DNA of 10,302 nucleotides from the NCBI GenBank assembly GCA_026770585.1, contig MU646338.1, forward strand, positions 273,099 through 283,400. Direction: 5' to 3'. The stretch comes from Baffinella frigidus. Taxonomy: Eukaryota; Cryptophyceae; Cryptomonadales; Baffinellaceae. The notes beneath the pieces were generated by a model. The model saw only the letters and a program-made list of their open reading frames with translations, was not told the DNA's origin and ran no database searches. The first letter of the stretch is position 1. Every line of letters starts with the position of its first letter. Shown here piece by piece: positions 6,446 through 10,302 of the stretch. The translations under genes were made by a program, and so were the position numbers.

Positions 6446-6639
6446 GACCAGCGCTCAACTCCACATGTGGGGGCGGCAGGTGTTTCGTGACGAATGAAGT
6501 GCTGTGGCGGAGGACGCGGTCGGCGCTGCCTTTCTCCGGGGCCAAGACTGTCGAGGAGCTTGCGGCCTTCTTCCGAAAGTCTCCTCCCCAACCACCTAGC
6601 TCTCGCCAGATGGTACGAGTTGAATGGAAGTTCCGGTAA
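6446..6639 (+). other. Possible exon or relic inside the long first intron
   Basis: After a good acceptor (ATCTCGTCTTGCAG, ending 6445) an open frame reads NSTCGGGRCFVTNEVLWRRT, then PFSGAKTVEELAAFF, and ends VRVEWKFR before TAA (6637-6639). GTAAAT at 6636 could be a donor. Third positions are G/C-rich. Entry phase is 1 and exit phase 2, so it does not join in frame to exon 1 ending at 6272 or to exon 2 starting at 7293. A minus-strand frame is also open here. It may be an alternative exon, an exon of another gene, or decayed coding sequence. No family recognised. Confidence 0.3.
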
Positions 6640-6807
6640 ATGCTGTTCGCCTTTCGTTTTCAAGACTTCGCGACTCAGGGACTTCAAACAGGTTGTGCAG
6701 GTCGTAAAACGTTTCACAACGCACCGTTTCGAGAACAGTGGTGAACATGCAGTCTACCCGCATGTAACCCGGATGAGCTCACGAGTTGGCAAAATTTTGA
6801 GCTTGTC

Positions 6808-6834
6808 GATTTAATTATGATTCATAATTAAATC
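6808..6834. repeat. Perfect 27-nt AT-rich palindrome
   Basis: The arms GATTTAATTATGA and TCATAATTAAATC are exact reverse complements around one T. Just to the right ATTTCTCCTAT occurs twice (6851-6861, 6863-6873). The block is bracketed by imperfect 17-base direct repeats AACCCGGATGAGCTCAC (6766-6782) and AATCCGGATGAGCGCAC (6895-6911), so the roughly 110-bp AT-rich segment may be an insertion. Confidence 0.75.
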
Positions 6835-6911
6835 TGCCTATGCCATAGTAATTTCTCCTATGATTTCTCCTATAAATCAACGTTTGATTCAGCTAATCCG
6901 GATGAGCGCAC

Positions 6912-7292
6912 AGGTCTGAGGCGGCGGGGCAAGGCACGCTCAAACTGGAGAAGACTCTCATCCAGGTTCCCCACGCCCATCTTCCTCTCAAAAATCAATT
7001 TATTAAAAAAAAAAGAGGAAAATACAGAGTTCACATTCCTTTATTTTTATATTTCCTTATTGGTGGGGTGTTTACGACCAATGTGAGCCCGCTGGTCATT
7101 GAACGATCCACACCGTGGGGGTGGTTGCGGGCGCTAGAGCCCCGCGTCTCGGCCTACCTCTCCCCCTAGCGTGCAGCCGACGAGTTCCAACTTAATCAGC
7201 GTCGCTTTTCCCCCGTCTCGTCCCACCTCTCCCCCTGGCTCCACACCGCGATCGTGTATGTCAACTCAATAACCCTCGCCTTCCCCATCCAG
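6912..7292 (+). other. Remainder of the predicted first intron of the beta-helix gene
   Basis: AT-rich around 6985-7060, with an A run followed by GAGGAAAA. It then becomes GC-rich with two related CT-rich segments (about 7143-7169 and 7213-7239, each a CGTCTCG box followed by ACCTCTCCCCCT). The intron ends TTCCCCATCCAG at 7292, with possible branch sequences (CAACTCAAT) about 30 bases upstream. At 1020 nt it is some nine times longer than the two introns predicted in the minus-strand gene, so a missed exon is possible. Confidence 0.4.
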
Positions 7293-7430
7293 GGGTACGG
7301 GGCGCTGAACATCACGGGCGACGAAGGCGTGAGGGTCAACGGGCAGATCATCCTGGCGTCCAACACCACGGGGGTGGTGCAGGGGCCAATGACGCTCGCG
7401 CTCATGTCGGATGTTAACTGGGCTCTCGAG
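7293..7430 (+). CDS. Beta-helix protein, exon 2 (first coils)
   Basis: The 46 codons begin GYGALNITGDEGVRVNGQII, continue LASNTTGVVQGPMTLALM and end SDVNWALE. The regular alternation of short beta-strand triplets with Gly/Asn turns (LNITG, VRVNG, IILASN, TGVVQG, MTLAL) is typical of right-handed parallel beta-helix coils. NTT is a potential N-glycosylation site, consistent with secretion. The acceptor is CCATCCAG (ends 7292) and the donor is CTCGAG|GTACTC; phase is 0 at both ends, so it can follow exon 1 (5973-6272) directly. Frames on the minus strand through this segment lack such a pattern. Its 3' half is copied in damaged form at 7597-7651 and 7950-7979. Confidence 0.6.
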
Positions 7431-7438
7431 GTACTCAT

Positions 7439-7496
7439 ATTCTAGCTCTGTCTGAGGTATATTGGGTATTCTAGCTCTGTCTGAGGTACATTGGGT
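7439..7496. repeat. Two tandem 29-bp units in the intron
   Basis: ATTCTAGCTCTGTCTGAGGT plus a nine-base tail is repeated once (7439-7467, 7468-7496) with one mismatch. The related segment near 7656-7680 (GTCTAGCTCTGCCTC) and 8289-8312 (TTTAACTCTGCCTCAGTT) shows that the intron start was duplicated together with the exon end. Confidence 0.85.
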
Positions 7497-7560
7497 TCGC
7501 GGTGACTGTATTGTAGTTGCACGTGTGCTGGATTTCCTGCTCTGAATTATCTCCCTCCAA

Positions 7561-7594
7561 ACGGTGGTTTCCCCTGCATGAACCCTGGAGTCCG
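7561..7594. repeat. 34-bp direct repeat, left copy (partner 8745-8778)
   Basis: ACGGTGGTTTCCCCTGCATG plus AACCCTGGAGTCCG recurs at 8745-8778 with two mismatches. Both can read NGGFPCMNPG, which superficially resembles an EGF-type loop, but no splice sites or longer domain support a coding role. The right copy precedes the 8817-8897 exon, which suggests that this copy is part of a duplicated gene segment. Confidence 0.6.
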
Positions 7595-7596
7595 CA

Positions 7597-7651
7597 ATTG
7601 TATGGGCCAATGACGCGTGCGCTGCTGTCGGATGCCAACTGAGCTCTCGAG
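7597..7651 (+). pseudogene. Damaged copy of exon 2 3' half
   Basis: GGGCCAATGACG and CTGTCGGATG, then GCTCTCGAG|GTACTCACCG, match the end of exon 2 and its donor (7377-7437). TGG of the NWALE segment has become TGA, a stop in the corresponding frame. The 5' half is missing. It looks like an exon-end plus donor duplication that has decayed. Confidence 0.6.
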
Positions 7652-7949
7652 GTACTCACCGTCTAGCTCTGCCTCCGTCGGGTTGACTGATCGGTGTCAC
7701 GCCAAAAGTTGACGGGTCTGTACCGCACAACAGGGAGATCAACGTGCGGGTTCCTCATTTTGGAGAGACCAGATTGACTCAGGCATGGCTGGGTTCTTGC
7801 CGTTCCTTCCCTAGCGCTGCATCTGTCTGATGCGGGCTCTCCAGTGTCTGTGCCCGGCCTAGGTTGTGCTCCAAAGTTGAACCTCGCAAGGCTTTGCTGG
7901 CGTGATGAGTAAAGCCTTCTGCCCCCCACGTCGCGTACCGCGTCTCTCC

Positions 7950-7979
7950 CTGCTGTCGGATGTCAACTGGGCTCTCGAG
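7950..7979 (+). pseudogene. Third, short copy of the exon 2 end, leading into the minisatellite
   Basis: CTGCTGTCGGATGTCAACTG and GGCTCTCGAG reproduce the LSDVNWALE segment in frame, with the donor GTACTCACC after it (GT at 7980-7981). Sequence upstream of CTGCTG does not match exon 2. This truncated copy seeds the tandem array at 7968-8085. Confidence 0.55.
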
Positions 7980-8085
7980 GTACTCACCGTCTGGGCTCTC
8001 GAGGTACTCACCGTCTGGGCTCTCGAGGTACTCACCAACTGGGCTCTCGAGGTACTCACCGAGACGGTCAACTGGGCTCTCGAGG
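7968..8085. repeat. 24-bp minisatellite carrying an exon-intron junction
   Basis: Three 24-bp units (7968-7991, 7992-8015, 8016-8039), each TGGGCTCTCGAGGTACTCAC plus CGTC or CAAC. A 33-bp variant (8040-8072) and a partial unit (8073-8085) follow, and the partial unit is cut by the inserted element at 8086. Every full unit holds the exon 2 end (WALE) and its donor GAG|GTACTC. On the minus strand each unit shows ACG|GTGAGTAC, an even better donor sequence. Read through, the plus strand encodes repeated WALEVLTV. Confidence 0.85.
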
Positions 8086-8285
8086 AAGAGCGTTTGCGGT
8101 AATTGTTGTCCGTTTTGGACGTACGGTTTTCCGGGTTTCCGGTTTTTTAAAATGTTGTAAAGGTCGTTGAATGTTTTAAATGGACACTTCTCTGGTACAA
8201 ATGAAACGGGGGGGGGGGCAAATGAAAACCGGAAAACCGGAAAACCGTACGTCCAAAACGGACAACAATTACCGCAAACGCTCTA
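8086..8285. mobile_element. MITE-like element of about 198 bp inserted at a TA in the minisatellite
   Basis: Sixty-base terminal inverted repeats (8087-8146 and 8225-8284) differ at one position. They begin AGAGCGTTTGCGGTAATTGT and end inward in CCGGTTTT. The 78-base centre is AT-rich and holds an 11-base G run (8208-8218); there is no coding capacity. Joining the flanks (…CTCGAGG and TACTCACCGT…) restores the 24-bp minisatellite unit exactly, so this is an insertion. With ends taken at 8088 and 8283, the flanking dinucleotides are AA and TA, consistent with a TA duplication in which one base has changed. TA targets are typical of Tc1/mariner-type (Stowaway-like) elements; assignment is tentative. 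Confidence 0.75.
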
Positions 8286-8744
8286 CTCACCGTTTAACTC
8301 TGCCTCAGTTAAATCGGGCCCGCGGTGAATGTATTTAAGCTGCACGTCTGCGAATGTATTTTAGTTGCATATGTGTACTGGGTTCCCCGCTTCAAATCTT
8401 TTTAATGGCGAGCCCAGTTTTGCTCAGGCAGAGCTTGGCCGTGGCTTCTGCCCTGACTTATCTTCGTGTGTCGCCCCCTGTTCTGCACTGCACTTCCACA
8501 CGAGGCCACCTAAGCGAACAGAATAAATGTCGATTGTAAACGTGTGTAGTAATTTTCAGATGAAAGGCAGCGACTTTACACAGGTCCGACCGCTCAGCGG
8601 GCGGAAACGTGATCATTTGCCCACAGAACTTTAAAAGTCCGTTTTATTCTGTTCGCCTGGGTAGCCTCGTGTGGTTCAGCGTCCCTCAGTCGTGTTCTCT
8701 AATCAAAAACGGCGCGTGTCCTTCCGTAACACGCGCCTCCATGA
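8285..8744 (+). other. Intron-like sequence duplicated from 7431-7560; no gene seen
   Basis: ACTCACCGTTTAACTCTGCC and the following CAGTT, CGGG, CGCGGTGAATGTATTTAAGC match, with small changes, the sequence after the exon 2 donor (7431-7525). An internal partial duplication is present (GCGGTGAATGTATTTAAGCT at 8321, GCGAATGTATTTTAGTTGC at about 8350). A perfect 9-bp hairpin lies at 8711-8737 (GGCGCGTGT, nine-base loop, ACACGCGCC). No exon with coding character was found. Confidence 0.5.
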
Positions 8745-8778
8745 ACGGCGGTTTCCCCTGCATGAACCCTGGATTCCG
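8745..8778. repeat. 34-bp direct repeat, right copy (partner 7561-7594)
   Basis: Matches 7561-7594 with two mismatches and precedes the branch-like CTAAC and acceptor of the next exon by about 15-40 bases. Probably an intron or former exon segment carried along in the local duplication. Confidence 0.6.
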
Positions 8779-8816
8779 TGACATTAGGGTATCCGCTAAC
8801 CTTGATTCACAAACAG

Positions 8817-8897
8817 GAGTGCGAGCCGCGATACGTTTCAGACGTCAAGTGTGCGGTGATCGTCCACGGTCCGGACTGGCGCTTCGACAAATGCCAG
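8817..8897 (+). CDS. Beta-helix protein, further coil exon
   Basis: The 27 codons read ECEPRYVSDVKCAV, then IVHGPDWRFDKCQ. Cysteines spaced in VKC and FDKC and a W-x-F motif are common in cysteine-bearing beta-helix coils, and the following exon supplies the expected next strand. The acceptor is CACAAACAG, preceded by CTAAC about 25 bases upstream; the donor is CCAG|GTCTCA, a moderate site. Phase is 0 at both ends, so it can follow exon 2 and precede 9812-9877. HGPDW superficially resembles the MIB/HERC2 motif (VRGPDW), but the context favours beta-helix. It is copied at 9041-9094. Confidence 0.55.
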
Positions 8898-8951
8898 GTC
8901 TCATTCTAGCGATCCGTCTGGCCACTACAGGGGTTACACCTTCTGCAGGGT

Positions 8952-9010
8952 CGGCCTATGCTCCTAGGGCCAGCCCTACCGTAGGGCTCCATGAGCCTAG
9001 GACCAGAACT
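8952..9010. repeat. Short fold-back with CCTAGG and CCCTACCGTAGGG modules
   Basis: AGCCCTACCGTAGGGCT (8972-8988) is a hairpin with 7-bp arms. It is flanked by TCCTAGGGCC on the left and GCCTAGGACC on the right. GCCCTACCGTAGGGC is identical over 15 bases to the left arm of the element at 3384-3543, which points to a dispersed family. Confidence 0.6.
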
Positions 9011-9040
9011 TTGGCCAAGAGCGTAGGTCGTGTCGGACGT

Positions 9041-9094
9041 GTGAAGTGCGTGGAAATCGTCCGCGGCCCGGACTGGCGCTTCGATAAATGCCAG
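9041..9094 (+). pseudogene. Partial copy of the 8817-8897 exon
   Basis: Eighteen codons read VKCVEIVRGPDWRFDKCQ before CCAG|GTGCGT, a better donor than in the first copy. The last ten codons are identical in protein sequence to 8868-8897, with a synonymous GAC/GAT change. The 5' part of the exon and its acceptor are missing; a fold-back sequence lies there instead. It may be a truncated duplicate, or usable with an unseen upstream acceptor. Confidence 0.55.
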
Positions 9095-9130
9095 GTGCGT
9101 CTGGGACTACAAACTTGGCCCTGAGCCTAA

Positions 9131-9160
9131 CACTTTGGTCCTGAGCCTAGGACCAAGGTG
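9131..9160. repeat. 11-bp-stem hairpin of CCTAGG type
   Basis: CACTTTGGTCC and GGACCAAGGTG pair with one mismatch around TGAGCCTA. GAGCCTAGGACC repeats the end of the fold-back at 8952-9010. Directly right, ATTGGAGCCAATGCCC occurs twice (9165-9180 and 9198-9213), each itself containing the palindrome ATTGGAGCCAAT. The rest of 9214-9399 shows no gene. Confidence 0.6.
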
Positions 9161-9399
9161 TGTGATTGGAGCCAATGCCCTTCACCAGCTGTGGACTATT
9201 GGAGCCAATGCCCCCTACCACAGGAACACGCGAACGGTGGGCCAGCTCCCAAAAATGAGTGCCGGGTGCGCCTAGGGCCAAAACTCCATGAAGTGTGGGG
9301 TTTAAGAGTTTACGAGTGTAGCGTGTGGTGCGGGTGAGGGACACCTCCAACGCATCGAACCTACCACTAGTCCTCCCAACGCAACGACGTTGATCGTGT

Positions 9400-9580
9400 T
9401 TCCACGAGACGCGTCTCACACGTGCGGTTTCCACGAGAACCCCAGGCCAGGAGCTCCGCGGCGGACCGTAGTCAATACCGTAGGCGTACCTGCCCAATTT
9501 TCGCCCCATTGGCCTTGAACATTTCCACGAGACGCGTCTCACACGCGCGGTTTCCAGTTCCGGGACACGTCTCGCACGCG
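9400..9580. repeat. Repeated block centred on the palindrome GAGACGCGTCTC
   Basis: TTTCCACGAGACGCGTCTCA plus CACG(T/C)GCGGTTTCC occurs at about 9400-9433 and 9523-9555. A weaker third copy (GACACGTCTCGCACGCGC) lies near 9564-9581. The 12-base palindrome lies at 9406-9417 and 9529-9540. The second and third copies sit inside the left unit of the tandem duplication at 9433-9877 and are absent from the right unit. Confidence 0.75.
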
Positions 9581-9602
9581 CAATTCCCTCGCTCAAGAGC
9601 AG

Positions 9603-9705
9603 ATCCGGACGTCGCGGGACCGCGCTGCGCTCCAACGGGCCCACGTCGGTGCGGCTCACGGGGTGCGCCGTCGGCGGGGTGCTGGCCTACGAGTGCTCCA
9701 ACGAG
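9603..9705 (+). pseudogene. Beta-helix coil exon, copy A, with a two-base deletion
   Basis: After an acceptor AGAGCAG (ending 9602), ATCCGGACGTCG is followed by CGGGACC, whereas copy B has GGCGGGACC. The two-base difference shifts the frame early in the exon. Beyond it the ancestral frame is still clear: TALRSNGPTSVRLTGC, then AVGGVLAYECSNE, classic beta-helix coil sequence, followed by TGA at 9718-9720. Compared with copy B over 16 codons there are five base changes, three synonymous, suggesting past selection on the protein. A downstream acceptor or sequencing error could rescue it. Confidence 0.5.
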
Positions 9706-9811
9706 AAACCCAGGCCATGAGCCCTACGGCGGACCGTAGTCAATACCGTAGGCGTAACTGCCCAAATTCCGCCCCGTTGGCCTTGAACATTAACACGGGG
9801 CGTGAGGGCAG

Positions 9812-9877
9812 ATCCGGACGTCGGGCGGGACCGCGCTGCGTTCTGACGGACCCGCGTCGGTGCGGCTCACGGGGTGC
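9812..9877 (+). CDS. Beta-helix coil exon, copy B, truncated by telomeric repeats
   Basis: After GAGGGCAG (ending 9811), 22 codons read IRTSGGTALRSDGPA, then SVRLTGC. Nineteen of 22 third positions are G or C. Entry is in phase 0, so it follows the 8817-8897 exon (ending DWRFDKCQ) directly, and KCQ-IRTSGGTAL is how adjacent coils of such proteins read. Right after TGC the sequence becomes CTAACCCCTGAACCC and the telomere-type array. Copy A continues AVGG at the same point. Reading on gives only LTPEP before TAA, so the coding sequence is broken in mid-coil. Confidence 0.55.
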
Positions 9878-10302
9878 CTAACCCCTGAACCCTAAACCCT
9901 AAACCCCAAACTCTAAACCCTAAACCCTAAACACTAAACAGTCAACACCAAACCCTAAACCCTAAACCCTAAACCCCAAACCCTTAACCCTAAATCCTAA
10001 ACCCTCAACCCTAAACCCCAAACCCTAAACCCTAAACACTAAACTCTCAACACCAAACCCTAAACCATAAACCCTAAATCCTAAACCCTAAACCATATAC
10101 CCCAAACCCTAAAACCCAAACCCTAAAACCCAAATTCTAAACCCTCAACCCTAAACCCTAAACCCTACAACCTGAACCCCAAACCCTCAACCTAAACCCC
10201 AAACCCCAAACCCCAAACCCCAAACCCCAAACCCCAAACCCCAAAATTCTAAACCCCAAACCCCAAACCCCAAACCCCAAACCCCAAACCCCAAACCCCA
10301 AA
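9878..10302. repeat. Telomere-type array, C-rich strand on top, CCCTAAA grading into AAACCCC
   Basis: 425 bp of heptamers. The left part mixes canonical CCCTAAA with CCCTCAA, CCCTTAA, CACTAAA and CCATAAA variants. A segment starting TAAACCCTAAACACTAAACA and running on to TCAACACCAAACCC occurs at 9921 and again at 10026, a 105-bp (15-unit) higher-order period. From about 10191 the array is nearly pure AAACCCC to the end. A true right-hand chromosome end would show TTTAGGG on this strand, so the array is either interstitial or this side faces more subtelomeric DNA. Confidence 0.95.

Larger units (their letters stand above)
9433..9877. repeat. Tandem duplication of an intron-exon segment
   Basis: Unit A (9433-9667) and unit B (9701-9877) share ACGAGAA, CCCAGGCCA, GGCGGACCGTAGTCAATACC, TTGGCCTTGAACATT, GCAGATCCGGACGTCG and CTCACGGGGTGC. 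Unit A is longer because it contains the GAGACGCGTCTC block. Both contain the end of an intron and the start of the same beta-helix exon, so this is an exon duplication. Unit B ends at the first base of the telomere-type array. Confidence 0.8.

Noticed and set aside
7561-7594. EGF-like domain from NGGFPCMNPG
   Set aside because: Only one cysteine falls in register and no further domain residues or splice sites are present; the similarity is too short.
7968-8085. CRISPR array
   Set aside because: Units are directly contiguous with no unique spacers and the context is eukaryotic; it is a minisatellite.
8844-9094. MIB/HERC2 domain suggested by IVRGPDWRFDKCQ
   Set aside because: The shared residues are limited to about seven. 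The domain's following DQDGG-type segment is absent, and the next exon in phase reads as a beta-helix coil.
8609-9124. A single 171-codon plus-strand gene
   Set aside because: It reads the 8817-8897 exon in the wrong frame and runs through its donor and the following fold-back sequence. Only its last 18 or so codons (9041-9094) are in the beta-helix frame.
9147-9659. A minus-strand repeat protein with ETARVRRVSWK repeats
   Set aside because: The peptide repeats are the GAGACGCGTCTC DNA repeat read in one frame, and they overlap a plus-strand exon with better codon bias.
9878-10302. A true right-hand chromosome end
   Set aside because: The top strand shows CCCTAAA, whereas a right-hand terminus should show TTTAGGG; the repeats are also degenerate and carry a 105-bp higher-order period.

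Overview
The window looks like nuclear, subtelomeric DNA of a microbial eukaryote, probably an alga. The evidence is spliceosomal introns with GT-AG ends, high G/C at third codon positions in the credible exons, and many blocks of telomere-like heptamers around CCCTAAA/TTTAGGG (AAACACC, TTGAGGG, TTCAGGG and AAACCCC variants). TTTAGGG telomeres occur in plants, green algae, cryptophytes, glaucophytes and dinoflagellates. Short introns of about 110 nt would fit a cryptophyte, but the sequence alone does not settle the lineage. No rRNA, tRNA, CRISPR array, transposase or prokaryotic operon was seen.

Layout. At 1-560, telomere-variant repeats surround one clean leucine-rich-repeat (LRR) exon and broken copies of its 3' end. 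At 561-4740 there is almost no gene: a diverged satellite (991-1655), another telomere-like island (1675-1814), a pair of 120-bp fold-back elements (2173-2290, 2437-2557), a 160-bp inverted repeat (3384-3543), and several G homopolymers of 9-12 bases. At 4747-5741 (minus strand) I infer a three-exon gene for an unrecognised 257-residue protein. It faces a plus-strand gene starting at 5973 across a 231-bp divergent promoter region.

The plus-strand gene is the main discovery. Exon 1 (5973-6272) has a signal peptide and the start of a right-handed beta-helix. Exon 2 (7293-7430), a later exon (8817-8897) and a last exon (9812-9877) all read as beta-helix coils, and all join in phase 0. Between them lie degraded duplicate exons (7597-7651, 7950-7979, 9041-9094, 9603-9705), a 24-bp minisatellite that repeats the exon-2 splice-donor junction, and a 198-bp MITE-like element inserted inside the last unit of that minisatellite. 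The last exon stops in mid-coil exactly where a 425-bp telomere-type array begins (9878-10302). I read this as a secreted beta-helix gene being duplicated, shuffled and truncated at a subtelomere. The exon joins are predictions from sequence and need transcript support.
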